A stretch of DNA of 64,000 bases from NCBI GenBank assembly GCA_037045535.1, contig JBAOHI010000071.1, forward strand, positions 1 through 64,000, written 5' to 3'. The position numbers and the translations under genes were made by a program. The notes beneath the pieces were generated by a model. It saw only the letters and a list, made by a program, of their open reading frames with translations. It was not told the origin of the DNA and searched no databases. The DNA is from Competibacter_A sp037045535 (GTDB taxonomy: Bacteria > Pseudomonadota > Gammaproteobacteria > Competibacterales > Competibacteraceae). The stretch's first letter is position 1, and every line of letters starts with the position of its first letter. Positions 1 to 9,190 of the stretch are shown here, one piece after another.

Positions 1-229
1 GCGCCATGGATCGGCGTAAGCCTTGGCCGCTTCAGCATATTTTTTCTCGGCGAACAAGCGATCCCCGCGCTGGTCGGCCGTCAGCCAAAAGTGGGGATTA
101 CGCACCGTCCCGACCGCCAGGACCAGCAAGAACAAGAGTCCGACAACCCAAGGAACAGAAGAGCGCAAAGGCAGCGAGGGCTGTTTTCCTGCGCTTGTTT
201 GGCGTCCGCGTTGCTTTGGTTGAAGGTCA
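1..229 (-). pseudogene. TPR/BatC-like protein, 5' part, frameshifted
   Basis: Start of a membrane protein that would follow the VWA gene in a Bat/MoxR operon; it runs off the left edge. An ATG overlaps the upstream stop codon (ATGA) and opens a hydrophilic N-terminus, but that frame closes after about 50 codons. From about position 187 downward another frame carries a good protein: a hydrophobic segment (VVGLLFLLVLAVGTV) followed by TADQRGDRLFAEKKYAEAAKAY, cut here by the window edge, which looks like the first TPR helix pair. Adding one A to the A4 run (TTTT on the plus strand at 184-187) would join the frames. This is either a sequencing indel or a real frameshift. The TPR assignment rests on a short segment and on context. 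Confidence 0.5.
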
Positions 230-2191
230 TCGTGGCATACCCCTTGGAACCATCCATCCCTTGCGAAAGAACAGCAGCAGGAGGGCCGCAATCATGGGCG
301 TCAACCAGTAGCCGCTTTCCGCCCAGCGACGGTTTGTATCACCGCCGCTGGCACTGGCAAACTTCGAAGCGCTGGCCAGTTCCCGAATATCGGTATCGTC
401 CGCGGCAAGTCGAACGACGCTGGCGTTCACGGCGCGGGCACCTGTAATCACTGCATCCAGCTCGGGACCCGGAAACAACGGGGGCAACAGGCGCACCGCT
501 GTGCCGGAAGACTTCCTCCAGGACGACAAAGGAGCCTTCTGCTCCGCCGCAATGCTGTCGGTAATCCACAGAATCGACCCGCCGCCAGCCTCCACCAGGG
601 TCTGATCCGCCAGCTTGAGGGCCTCCGCCGCCACATCGCCGACCACGGGCATGATCTTCGGGTCGAGCGCCCGGGCAAAGGTATCGATGATGCCGCTGTC
701 CTTCGTGGGTGGCATGACCACATGGGCGCTCCCCGCATAGGCAATCAGCGAAGTCTTCGCGGCACCCCGTTCCTTGAGCAGGTCATGGATTTTATCGGTG
801 GCGCGTGCCAGGCGACTGGGCTGAACGTCCTCCGTGGTCATCGAGGGTGAAACCTTCACCACAATGGCGATGGCGGCGACGTCATCCGCAAAAGGCGCGG
901 GCTCCTGTTTCCAGGTCGGTCCGGCGATGGCGACCACCGTAAGCAGCCAGCCGAGACCAATGAATTCCAATGGGCCAAGGTGGGAGTTTTTCTCCTCCCC
1001 GCCCAACAGGTGTGTGAGCAGGTGCGGGGCAACGATGCCGCGCCACGGCTGCTTTGCGTCATTGCGTCGGCGCAGGAGCCACCACAGCAGCGCTGCGGGA
1101 ACAAGTGCAAGCAGCCAGGCCGGACGGATGAAATGGAAGGACAAGGGCCATAATGCGGCCAAGGAGAAGGGCGCGAAAGAGGCAAAGACACGACCGGGTG
1201 ATTCCGTCTTCACTCTTCTTGAGGTCTTCGGCTGCAGAAGCTGGCCAATATGGAGGAGCATCGAGACCATCAACGCCGCCGCCAGCGGCCACCAATAAAT
1301 GTCGTGTCGGGGACGATGTGAAATCGTTTGCGCTTTGCGGGTTTCCAGTTTGTCGAGGTGGCTGTAAATCTCATTCAATTGCTGGGTGTCGGCGGCATGG
1401 GCGTAGAGCCCTCCGGTTGTCGAGGCGACCTGCTTGAGCGTGTTTTCGTCCAGCGCGTCCTCACCCACCGCGCGCGGATCGCCAACGGCGACGGTGTGAA
1501 TGGTGATGCCCTTGTCTTTCGCGATCTGAGCCGCCTTCAGGGGCGGCACCTGGCTGGCGGTGTCGTTGCCGTCGGTGAGCGCGATGAGCACGCGTTCCTT
1601 GGCCTCGCTGCGATCGAACAGATTGATGGCCAGGCCAACGGCGTCGCCGAATGCCGTTTGCGGCCCGGCCATGCTCACCTGCGCCTCGTCCATGAGCTGG
1701 CGGCAGACTTTCAAATCCTCGGTGAACGGCACCTGCACGAACGGAGCGCTGCCAAAGAAAATCAACGCCACGCGATCGCCCTGGCGCTTCGCCAGAAAGG
1801 CATCCAGCACTTCCTTCACGGCGGTGAGACGGTCCACCGTCTGGCCACTGGCATTCTTAAAGTCCTTGGTCGCCATCGAGCCGGACAAGTCCACGGCCAG
1901 AACCAGATCACGCACGGGTATTTCCTTGGTGACCGGCGGTTCGATGATTTGGGGACGCGCCAGAGCGAACACGGCGCAAGTCCAGCAAAAGCACACCACT
2001 AGCCAACGCCACCAGCCACCCCGAAGAATCACGGCGCCTTTCAGCGGGCGCTGGCCGCTCTGCTCGGCCAAGCGCGCGAGGAAGGGAACGACCAACCCCT
2101 GTCGGGTTTCGCGACGTGCCGGCACCAGCCACCAGACCAGCAATGGCAACGGCAACAGGACGAGCAGCCATGGGTAGGCGAGCGTCAACAT
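227..2191 (-). CDS. Double-VWA BatA/BatB-like membrane protein
   Basis: 654 aa. Membrane-anchored von Willebrand A protein of the Bat/MoxR-associated type; family members act with MoxR ATPases, probably as adaptors or chaperones at the envelope. It appears to be a BatA-BatB fusion. An N-terminal TM pair (about residues 5-80) precedes VWA domain 1 with an intact MIDAS, D101-L-S-G-S105, and TDGND near 207. TM helices follow at about 300-317 and 357-373, then a second VWA near 436-600 and a C-terminal TM. In the second VWA the MIDAS Asp position is Lys (KVSPS, about 446-450), so it probably does not bind metal conventionally. It overlaps DUF4381 upstream and the TPR gene downstream, implying translational coupling. 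Confidence 0.85.
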   Translation of the reverse strand: MLTLAYPWLLVLLPLPLLVWWLVPARRETRQGLVVPFLARLAEQSGQRPLKGAVILRGGWWRWLVVCFCWTCAVFALARPQIIEPPVTKEIPVRDLVLAVDLSGSMATKDFKNASGQTVDRLTAVKEVLDAFLAKRQGDRVALIFFGSAPFVQVPFTEDLKVCRQLMDEAQVSMAGPQTAFGDAVGLAINLFDRSEAKERVLIALTDGNDTASQVPPLKAAQIAKDKGITIHTVAVGDPRAVGEDALDENTLKQVASTTGGLYAHAADTQQLNEIYSHLDKLETRKAQTISHRPRHDIYWWPLAAALMVSMLLHIGQLLQPKTSRRVKTESPGRVFASFAPFSLAALWPLSFHFIRPAWLLALVPAALLWWLLRRRNDAKQPWRGIVAPHLLTHLLGGEEKNSHLGPLEFIGLGWLLTVVAIAGPTWKQEPAPFADDVAAIAIVVKVSPSMTTEDVQPSRLARATDKIHDLLKERGAAKTSLIAYAGSAHVVMPPTKDSGIIDTFARALDPKIMPVVGDVAAEALKLADQTLVEAGGGSILWITDSIAAEQKAPLSSWRKSSGTAVRLLPPLFPGPELDAVITGARAVNASVVRLAADDTDIRELASASKFASASGGDTNRRWAESGYWLTPMIAALLLLFFRKGWMVPRGMPR

Positions 2192-2784
2192 GGGTCCTTC
2201 TCCGGCCGTGGTTCGACAGAAGACCGCGCGGGCATCGGCGGACCATCCGCCGGCTCATCGTCCGGCGCACCTCCTGCCCGCGGTTCAAGCCTGGTGTCGT
2301 GAAATTTGATCCAATGGCGAATCGCCTCCACCACGGAGTGGAGTTTCCGCGGATCGAGACTGTCGGCGGTGCGTGGATCGTAGATGGCGTTTTCCAACGT
2401 GGCGCCGAGCGCATCGCGGAAACGTGAGCCTCTCGCGGTGTCATCGAGAAACTCAAACCATTTCGGCCCGGTCAGCGTGGCAACGTCTTCGCGCGGGAAT
2501 GCGGTCACCGCGGTACGCTTCAAAAGCTCGGCGACTCCTAACAGGGCGCTGGGGCGTCGTTCAGGATTCTCCAGCGCCGCTTCCTGACGCGCCAGTTCAG
2601 CCAGAGCCTCACGGCGATAGCGGTTGTGCTGCCAGCGAATGAGTCCTGTGATCAATGCCGCCAGCAGCATGACGACCATCAGCCCCAGCACCCAATACCA
2701 GCCCGACGCAGGCGGCCACCAGGGGACGGGCGGGGCCACGATGATGTCGTGCAGCCGATCGAGGCTGGTGGCGTCAGTGTTCAT
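2185..2784 (-). CDS. DUF4381 membrane protein
   Basis: 199 aa. Matches the DUF4381 family, which occurs between DUF58 and VWA genes in MoxR operons. It has a Pro/Trp-rich N-terminus (APPVPWWPPASGWYW), a single TM helix near residues 28-47, and a long cytoplasmic part with the LLKRTAV and GPKWFEFLDD segments typical of the family. Its biochemical role is unknown. It overlaps the neighbouring genes by a few bases on both sides, so it is probably translated together with them. Confidence 0.85.
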   Translation of the reverse strand: MNTDATSLDRLHDIIVAPPVPWWPPASGWYWVLGLMVVMLLAALITGLIRWQHNRYRREALAELARQEAALENPERRPSALLGVAELLKRTAVTAFPREDVATLTGPKWFEFLDDTARGSRFRDALGATLENAIYDPRTADSLDPRKLHSVVEAIRHWIKFHDTRLEPRAGGAPDDEPADGPPMPARSSVEPRPEKDPC

Positions 2785-3785
2785 CGCAAGCGTGCTCCCA
2801 ATTGACGGCGGACTTGTTCGGCCACGTCTTCGCTGGTGCTCAACGGGAGCACCGGCGTTACCCGTTGCAGGAGAAATTTTCGTCCGGCGGCGCGTTCCTC
2901 GGCGAACGTAGCGCGGAAGCGTTCGCGAAAGCCGCGGTTGCTGGTATCCACCTCCAGTTGCTGGCGGCCATCGCTGAATACCAACGGCCCGACGGCAGGC
3001 AATTCCACCTCCAGGGGATCGTGGATGAAGGCGAACAGCACATCATTGTGCCAGGCGATGCGCGTGAGCAGTTGGCGCGACTGCTCATCGTGGCCGTAAG
3101 CGTCACTGATGATGCAAATGAGGACATCGTGCTTGGCCAGCCGGTCGCAATGCCGGAGCACCTCATTGAACATGCCAGGATTGGCTTGGGTACCGCCGGT
3201 CACGGAAAGCTCGTGGTTTTGTTCAACGATCGCGTGAAGAATCCGCATCACCGTGGCCTGGCTGCGCTGCGGGCGGATCTCTTCAATCCTTGAATCGTTG
3301 AACACCAAGGCGCCAACGCGGTCTTTCTGAGCCAGCACGCGCCACGCGGCGAGCGCGGCGGCCTCGGCGGCGGTGACGGATTTCATGTTCTTGACGCTGC
3401 CGAAAAACATCGTGATACGCTGATCCACGAGCAACAGCGTGGTGCGCTCCCGTTCCTCGGTGAAGACGCGGCTATGGGTCTTGCGCGTGCGCGCCGTGAC
3501 CTTCCAGTCGATCTGGCGGATGTCGTCGCCCATCTGGTAGCGCCGGATTTCCTCGAAGTTCAGCCCGCGTCCGCGCAGGCGCGAGGCGTGTCGCCCGGCG
3601 AGGAGTGAGTGAATCGGCTGGCGGGGCAGAAAGCTGAAACCACTGGCTCGACGCTGCGACGCGACCAGGTCCGGCAGGCTCGCATAGACGCCGGGCAAGG
3701 CAGTGCGAACGGCGGAACGATCAGAGCGCGAGGGACCTGAATTCATCCCTTGGCGGTCTGTGCTGTTTTCTGCGAGCGTGCTCAT
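2781..3785 (-). CDS. DUF58 protein of the MoxR operon
   Basis: 334 aa. DUF58 family, a degenerate VWA-like domain. The family signature is clear at about residues 65-100: GRHASRLRGRGLNFEEIRRY, then MGDDIRQIDWKVTARTRK. DUF58 genes nearly always sit next to moxR and are thought to act as partners of the AAA+ ATPase. The ATG overlaps the moxR stop codon (ATGA). No signal peptide or TM helix is evident, so it is probably cytoplasmic or peripheral. Confidence 0.9.
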   Translation of the reverse strand: MSTLAENSTDRQGMNSGPSRSDRSAVRTALPGVYASLPDLVASQRRASGFSFLPRQPIHSLLAGRHASRLRGRGLNFEEIRRYQMGDDIRQIDWKVTARTRKTHSRVFTEERERTTLLLVDQRITMFFGSVKNMKSVTAAEAAALAAWRVLAQKDRVGALVFNDSRIEEIRPQRSQATVMRILHAIVEQNHELSVTGGTQANPGMFNEVLRHCDRLAKHDVLICIISDAYGHDEQSRQLLTRIAWHNDVLFAFIHDPLEVELPAVGPLVFSDGRQQLEVDTSNRGFRERFRATFAEERAAGRKFLLQRVTPVLPLSTSEDVAEQVRRQLGARLR

Positions 3786-4759
3786 GCGACGGCAACCTGC
3801 TTCAGGATTTCATCCAGCACGGTGTCCTTCGTGACGCCTTCGGCTTCGGCCTCGTAGGTCAGGATGAGGCGATGGCGGAGGCAGGCGTGGGCAACCGCTT
3901 TCACGTCGTCGGGGGTGGCGGTGTCTCGACCATCCAGCCAGGCGCGGGCACGCGCACCGCGATCCAGGGCCAGGGTGCCGCGCGGGCTCGCGCCGATTTT
4001 GATCCACTTGGAAAACGGCGCATCCTTGAAATCCCCTGGACGGCGCGTGGCCGCAATCACGGCGACAATGTATTTCTCCACGGCCTCGGCCACTTGCACG
4101 GCAAGGACTTCCTTCCGCGCGTCAAAAACGGTTTGCTCGGCGAGCTTGCCGTCTTCCCTGTCCTTCAAACCGGCGTCTTCGCCACGGACCAGTCTCAGGA
4201 TCTTCCGTTCATCGTCGTCGCTTGAATAGCCGACGAAGACATGGAGAAGGAAGCGATCCATCTGCGCCTCCGGCAGCGGATACGTGCCTTCCTGCTCAAT
4301 GGGGTTTTGCGTGGCGAGAACCAGAAAAAGCTCGGGCAGCTTGTACGTTTTTCCTGAAACCGTGACCTGGCGCTCCTCCATGGCTTCCAGCAAGGCCGAC
4401 TGCGCCTTGGCCGGTGCGCGATTGATCTCGTCGGCCAGGATCAAATTCCCGAAAACGGGCCCTTGCTGGAACTGGAACTTGTCGCCTTCAGCTTCGCCCA
4501 CATAAATCTCCGTCCCGGTGATATCGCTGGGAAGCAGGTCGGGGGTGAACTGGATGCGGCGAAACTCGCTTTCCAGATTGGCGGCCAGCTTCTTGATGGT
4601 GCGCGTCTTCGCCAGGCCGGGCAATCCTTCCATGAGGACATGGCCATTAGCCAACAAAGCGATGAGCAATTGTTCGATCACATGCTCCTGGCCGATGATG
4701 GCTTTAGCCATGCGATTCTTCAGATCGAGTATTTGGTTGCGAGTATTCGTAGTGTTCAT
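3782..4759 (-). CDS. moxR: MoxR-family AAA+ ATPase
   Basis: 325 aa from the ATG at 4759, chosen because it overlaps the upstream stop as ATGA and begins at the conserved MoxR N-terminus (ILDLKNRMAKAIIGQEHVIE). Walker A is GLPGLAKT, Walker B is LILADEINRAPAKAQ, and sensor 1 is VLATQNPIEQEGTYPLPEAQ. MoxR ATPases remodel or activate partner proteins together with VWA proteins, for example in methanol dehydrogenase maturation. The client here is unknown; the genes transcribed before it encode a membrane PABS protein and a sulfatase. Confidence 0.93.
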   Translation of the reverse strand: MNTTNTRNQILDLKNRMAKAIIGQEHVIEQLLIALLANGHVLMEGLPGLAKTRTIKKLAANLESEFRRIQFTPDLLPSDITGTEIYVGEAEGDKFQFQQGPVFGNLILADEINRAPAKAQSALLEAMEERQVTVSGKTYKLPELFLVLATQNPIEQEGTYPLPEAQMDRFLLHVFVGYSSDDDERKILRLVRGEDAGLKDREDGKLAEQTVFDARKEVLAVQVAEAVEKYIVAVIAATRRPGDFKDAPFSKWIKIGASPRGTLALDRGARARAWLDGRDTATPDDVKAVAHACLRHRLILTYEAEAEGVTKDTVLDEILKQVAVA

Positions 4760-7293
4760 GCGTCCGACGCTCCAATGAACCATAGGTAGTAGGGGTTTTC
4801 TGGATCTTGGGTGAGCAGCCACCTCATGGTTTCCTGCCATCGCAACCGATCCCGTTGGTAGGCGTAAATCCCGGCTTCGTAAAAGGCGAAGAGCTTCTGA
4901 TGCTCGGTTGAGATTTCTCTCTCCGAAATGGCGTCCGCATTGACCAGTGGCGGCGTTGTGCGCAGATCATTCAACGCCTGTAAGGTTGGGATGAATTCGC
5001 CCGGCATCACCCACGCGCCGTATTCAATGCGCGGCCGGTTGTCGGTGGTCGGCTGGGCGTTTGCCGCGTAACGCTCCAATCCGGCGCGGTCGGTGAGCCA
5101 GGTGGCCAGCAGGGCGGCGGGCGAGGCAATGCCTACCTCGCGCAACGCAGCGGCAACCCCCGGTTGATTGAAGCGGGCAGCGATACGGGCGGCGTCGAGC
5201 TCGATGGGGTCGAGGGACCCGACGAGCAGCATTTCGTGCAGCTCCGTCGTCCACAAGGTGGCGTAGGGAAAGACGTCGAGAAAGCTGCGGACCAGCGAGC
5301 GGGTGTCGCCGTCGGTCTGGGTGGGCAGAGGCAGCCACTGGGCCACGAGGCCGTTGGTGTGCAAACGGCTGGCTGCCAGTCGGTAAAAGTCCGTGGAGTA
5401 AAGGTTGACCACGCCAGCAGCCGATGGCGGAGGAGGCTCAAGCGTAATGAGATCATAGCTGTCGTTGCTACGCAGCAGTTCCCGCCGGCCATCGCGCAAT
5501 CGAACGTCAACGCGCGGATCGGTGGCGACGCCATCATTGCCTTCAAACAGGGCCGCGCCACGAACCACAGCGGGCAACAACTCCGCGCAAACCCGCCGTT
5601 CCAATCCTGGATAGCGCAGGAGGCTGCCGGTGGTGATTCCCGTGCCGAGACCGATCACCAGAACATCGCGCGGTGTACCGCGATGAATGATCAAAGGCAG
5701 CAAGGCCTGCAAGCGCATATAGCGCAAGGAGGTCATCGAATCGCCGGAATTCGAGACACCCTGGATATACAGTCGTCGGAAGCGATTCCGTCCCGAGCCT
5801 TGCTCGATGACGGCCACCGTGCCGGCGGCGCTGGCCTCGTGGAACAGCAAGCGACCATGACGTGCCTCGGCCAAAAGGCGGGCCAGATGATCAGGCCCCA
5901 GACCGATTCCCGCCGCGACGGCCAAGCCGCCGCAAGCGAAAGTGGCCCACCGCAATCGTCGGGAAACCGATGTTCCCTTGACCACCGCGACGATTCCCAC
6001 CGTCGCCGCGACGGCGGACATCAGCGCCAGGCTACGTTCCAAACCAAGCCTGGGAACGAGGACAAATCCCGCCAGCATGGTGCCAGCAATGCCGCCGAGC
6101 GTATTCAGCGCGAGCACTCTCCCCGTGTCCCGACCGGAACTGGCGGGTTCGGCAGTCAAACGCAGCGCCGCCGGGAAGGCCGCGCCCAGCAGAAAAGTGG
6201 GAACCAGCACAATCCAGCCCGCCGCGACCACGAATCGTGCGGCCATGGCCAGAGATTCTCGCTGCGTCAGGTGGAACATCCAGGTCGCTGCCTTGACCTG
6301 GACGGACGAGAGCCAATGGCCGGCAAACAGGACACCCACCAGACCGGAGAGCCCGACCGCCGCGATGAGTAGCCCCAAACTCCCCCACGGGTCGGTGGTT
6401 CGGTCCGCGCGGCGCGCATACCAGGCGCTGCCGAGCACGATTCCAACCAGGTAGGTGGCCAGGACGACCGCGAAGGCAAAACTGCGGGTGCTCGTCCATT
6501 GCACGATGGCTTGCGACCAGATCACTTCGTAGCCCAATGCCAGACCGCCGATGATGGAATACAAGCCCAAAGCGAGGCGGTTGCGGCGCGAAACTTCGGG
6601 TAAGGCGGAAGCCGTTTGGACAGAAACCCGAGCCTCGCGGGAGCGCGCAACAAATAGGGCGATGAGTGCCACGGCGACGTTGATTGTTGCGGCGACAAAT
6701 GCCGAACCCAGGACGCCAAACAGCGGAATCAACAAGAAGGGGGCGAGCAATGCGCCCAGAATCGCACCCGAGGTATTGGCGGCGTAGAGGCGTCCTCCGA
6801 CAGCAGCCACGCGCGTGGCGGCGGGCGCAACGACGCGCATCATCAACGGAACCGTACCGCCCATCAGGACGGCGGGCAAACCGACCAGCACGAACGGAAG
6901 TGCCCAGGCAACCGGGCCGGTGTGAGTTTCCAACCACGCGAACCACGGCGCGGATTGGCTGATCAGCAAAGTTGCCAATACGCCCAGGACGCCAATGCCA
7001 ATTTCCACGAGAGCGTAAAGACGAAGCGGGCGGGCAAGGCGATCCGCACGTTTGCCAAAGCCATAACTGCCAATGGCCAGGCCCGCGAAGAATGCACTGA
7101 CGGCCGTCGTCACGGCAAAGATGTCGGCGCCGACCACCAGGGACAGTTGCTTTACCCATAGCAACTGGTAGACAAGTCCAGCAGTACCGGACATCACCAG
7201 CAGCAGGACAGCGACCAGGGTCATGCCGCCAGCTACCTCGCGCGCAGTGACACCGCTAGTAGTTTCGAGCGTGGGGTGCTTCTTTTTTGCCAT
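4756..7293 (-). CDS. Multi-TM protein fused to spermidine-synthase-like domain
   Basis: 845 aa from the ATG at 7293 (MAKKKHPTLE); an upstream ATG at 7368 would add an Arg-rich stretch and is less likely. The N-terminal half to two-thirds is a bundle of about 14 hydrophobic helices (fused MFS/spermidine-synthase family). The C-terminal part is a Rossmann PABS-like methyltransferase fold: VLVIGLGTGITTGSLLRYPG near residue 545, and ITLEPPPPSAAGVVNLYS near 618. The GGGDG and acidic catalytic motifs of true aminopropyltransferases are replaced (GLGTG, LEPPPP), so spermidine synthesis is doubtful. The moxR start overlaps its stop codon. Confidence 0.8.
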   Translation of the reverse strand: MAKKKHPTLETTSGVTAREVAGGMTLVAVLLLVMSGTAGLVYQLLWVKQLSLVVGADIFAVTTAVSAFFAGLAIGSYGFGKRADRLARPLRLYALVEIGIGVLGVLATLLISQSAPWFAWLETHTGPVAWALPFVLVGLPAVLMGGTVPLMMRVVAPAATRVAAVGGRLYAANTSGAILGALLAPFLLIPLFGVLGSAFVAATINVAVALIALFVARSREARVSVQTASALPEVSRRNRLALGLYSIIGGLALGYEVIWSQAIVQWTSTRSFAFAVVLATYLVGIVLGSAWYARRADRTTDPWGSLGLLIAAVGLSGLVGVLFAGHWLSSVQVKAATWMFHLTQRESLAMAARFVVAAGWIVLVPTFLLGAAFPAALRLTAEPASSGRDTGRVLALNTLGGIAGTMLAGFVLVPRLGLERSLALMSAVAATVGIVAVVKGTSVSRRLRWATFACGGLAVAAGIGLGPDHLARLLAEARHGRLLFHEASAAGTVAVIEQGSGRNRFRRLYIQGVSNSGDSMTSLRYMRLQALLPLIIHRGTPRDVLVIGLGTGITTGSLLRYPGLERRVCAELLPAVVRGAALFEGNDGVATDPRVDVRLRDGRRELLRSNDSYDLITLEPPPPSAAGVVNLYSTDFYRLAASRLHTNGLVAQWLPLPTQTDGDTRSLVRSFLDVFPYATLWTTELHEMLLVGSLDPIELDAARIAARFNQPGVAAALREVGIASPAALLATWLTDRAGLERYAANAQPTTDNRPRIEYGAWVMPGEFIPTLQALNDLRTTPPLVNADAISEREISTEHQKLFAFYEAGIYAYQRDRLRWQETMRWLLTQDPENPYYLWFIGASDA

Positions 7294-7375
7294 CGCTTCG
7301 AACCTGCCAAACTTAAAGCACAGCATGGCGCGCCGGCCTCTGCGGCCAGCGAGCCATGCGCCAAACACCGCGACC

Positions 7376-8992
7376 CTATTTCTTCTCTTTCTGCTGTTGC
7401 AGTTCCATCTTGAGCTTCTCGACTGCCTGGTCGATCGAGAAGGAGGCCGAACTCTGGCTCGGCGGATATTCGACGAAGGTCTTCAGGAATTCCGACGCTC
7501 GCCGAATTCCCTCGAAGATCAGGTAGACGTTCTGCGTGTTCCACTCGTTAAAGGTGTTGGTTGGACCGATGTCGCCGCGCTCATAGGGGTCCATGCGCAG
7601 GTTGTAAATCTTGGGTGTGCGCAGGCTGGTGAACGGGTTCCTCCAGATGTCGAACCCTCCAACCGCGCGCTGCTCGGCGAAAACGATCTTCCAGGCGGTC
7701 GGATTGGTCGCGCCCGGCAGGACGACGTCGTAGCGCATCGACACGAGCTCGCCGTCGTCGTCGAAGTAGTAGTACTCCTCGCGCGCCGACTTGTCGGTCT
7801 GACCGGTCAGCAGCGGCAACTGGTTGTAGCCATCCAGGTGGACCTTGAAGGTCTTGTCGCCGACCTGGGCACCCTTCAGCAGCCGATCCTTGATGGTCGT
7901 GTCCCCGACCGCAGCCATCAGCGTCGGGAACCAGTCCAGCCCAGAAAACATCCCGTTGACGATCTCACCGGGCTTGATGTGACCCGGCCATCTGACCATC
8001 GCCGGCACCCGGAAGGCGCCTTCCCAGTTGGAGTCCTTCTCGCTGCGGAACGGCGAGCTGGCGGCATCGGGCCAAGTGAAGAGGTTCGGCCCATTGTCGG
8101 TGGTGAACACCACGATGGTGTTGTCGGCGATCTTCAGGTCGTCGAGCTGCTTGAGCAGCTTGCCGACGTTCTGGTCGAATTCCCACATGCCGTCGGCATA
8201 CTCGTTGCCCCGGCCCATGCCTCCCTTGCCACGGTACGCCTCGCGGACGTGGGTGAAGATGTGCATGCGCGTGAAGTTCATCCACACGAAAAAGGGCTTT
8301 TGCGCCTTGGTCTGACGATCAATGAAATCCATGCAGGCGGCTGTGGTTTCATCGTCAATGGTTTCCATCCGCTTGACATTGAGCGGGCCGGTATCCGTGG
8401 TCTTGCCATCGGCAAAACTGTGAATCACTCCGCGCGGGTTGTAGGACTTGAGGAAATCGGGGTTGTTACTCATCCAGTACGGACGCTCCGGCTCCTCCTC
8501 GGCGTTCAGGTGGTAGAGGTTGCCGAAGAATTCATCGAAGCCGTGGTTCGTTGGCAGGAACTCATCCCGATCGCCCAGGTGGTTCTTGCCGAACTGACCC
8601 GTGGCATAGCCGAGGGGCTTGAGTGCCTGCGCGATGGTGATGTCGCGGGCCTGGAGGCCGATCGGGGCACCCGGCACCCCGACCTTCGTCAGGCCGGTCC
8701 GGAACGCGGACTGCCCGGTGATGAACGTCGCGCGCCCTGCGGTGCAACTGTTCTCGGCGTAGTAGTCGGTGAACAAGATGCCTTCCTTGGCGATGCGGTC
8801 GATGTTCGGTGTCTTGTAGCCGACCAATCCATGCGTGTAGGCACTAAGGTTGGATTGGCCAATATCGTCACCAAAGATGACCAGGATGTTGGGCTTTTTT
8901 TCCTCCGCAGCGACCGCGCTGCCGGTAGTGAGCCCCATTGCCGCGAGCGCTGCGATACTCAGCAGGGCTGCCAGTTTCACTTTCATTTTCAC
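7376..8992 (-). CDS. Arylsulfatase, secreted, cysteine type
   Basis: 538 aa. Sulfatase of the alkaline phosphatase superfamily that hydrolyses sulfate esters. A Sec signal peptide covers about residues 1-29 (LAALLSIAALAAMGLTTGSAVAA). Metal-binding FGDDIG is at 40-45, and the formylglycine motif C83-T-A-G-R87 fits the C-x-A-x-R rule. Further conserved parts are FGKNHLGD and VFTTDNGPN. Activation needs oxidation of Cys83 by a formylglycine-generating enzyme or a radical-SAM maturase; neither is in this window. The gene is 83 bp upstream of the PABS gene on the same strand and probably heads the MoxR operon. Confidence 0.9.
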   Translation of the reverse strand: MKMKVKLAALLSIAALAAMGLTTGSAVAAEEKKPNILVIFGDDIGQSNLSAYTHGLVGYKTPNIDRIAKEGILFTDYYAENSCTAGRATFITGQSAFRTGLTKVGVPGAPIGLQARDITIAQALKPLGYATGQFGKNHLGDRDEFLPTNHGFDEFFGNLYHLNAEEEPERPYWMSNNPDFLKSYNPRGVIHSFADGKTTDTGPLNVKRMETIDDETTAACMDFIDRQTKAQKPFFVWMNFTRMHIFTHVREAYRGKGGMGRGNEYADGMWEFDQNVGKLLKQLDDLKIADNTIVVFTTDNGPNLFTWPDAASSPFRSEKDSNWEGAFRVPAMVRWPGHIKPGEIVNGMFSGLDWFPTLMAAVGDTTIKDRLLKGAQVGDKTFKVHLDGYNQLPLLTGQTDKSAREEYYYFDDDGELVSMRYDVVLPGATNPTAWKIVFAEQRAVGGFDIWRNPFTSLRTPKIYNLRMDPYERGDIGPTNTFNEWNTQNVYLIFEGIRRASEFLKTFVEYPPSQSSASFSIDQAVEKLKMELQQQKEKK

Positions 8993-9190
8993 TTGCGGAC
9001 CTCCTTCTACATTGTCTACAGATAAAGTGCAGTACTACATAAGTATTCCGCTTTCAGCTTCCCACAGGCCAGGTAGCGCACGACCGCTTTGCGGAGACGC
9101 GCACTGATGTTATCCCGACATCTTACTTATAGTTGGCGGGGTCAAACGGTTCTACGCTGTTGACTACGTACGTAGTTGTCGGGCACCGGG
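8993..9190. other. Intergenic region before the sulfatase gene
   Basis: 198 bp without a gene. It ends just downstream of the receiver gene and holds the perfect palindrome at 9163-9176, placed about 170 bp before the sulfatase start. An AGGAGG-type ribosome binding site lies just before the sulfatase start (plus-strand cctcctt at 8999-9005). No sigma-70 promoter could be assigned with confidence. Confidence 0.5.
9163..9176. promoter_or_regulatory. Palindrome ACTACGTACGTAGT upstream of sulfatase
   Basis: A perfect 14-bp palindrome. Its core TACGTACGTA (9165-9174) recurs at 9751-9760, and the two lie 173 and 171 bp upstream of the sulfatase and receiver starts. It may be an operator for a dimeric regulator; the cognate protein is unknown. 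Confidence 0.4.

Noticed and set aside
7223..9025. 600-codon plus-strand open frame opposite the sulfatase gene
   Set aside because: It is the mirror frame of a GC-rich gene. The minus strand encodes a complete sulfatase with signal peptide and active site.
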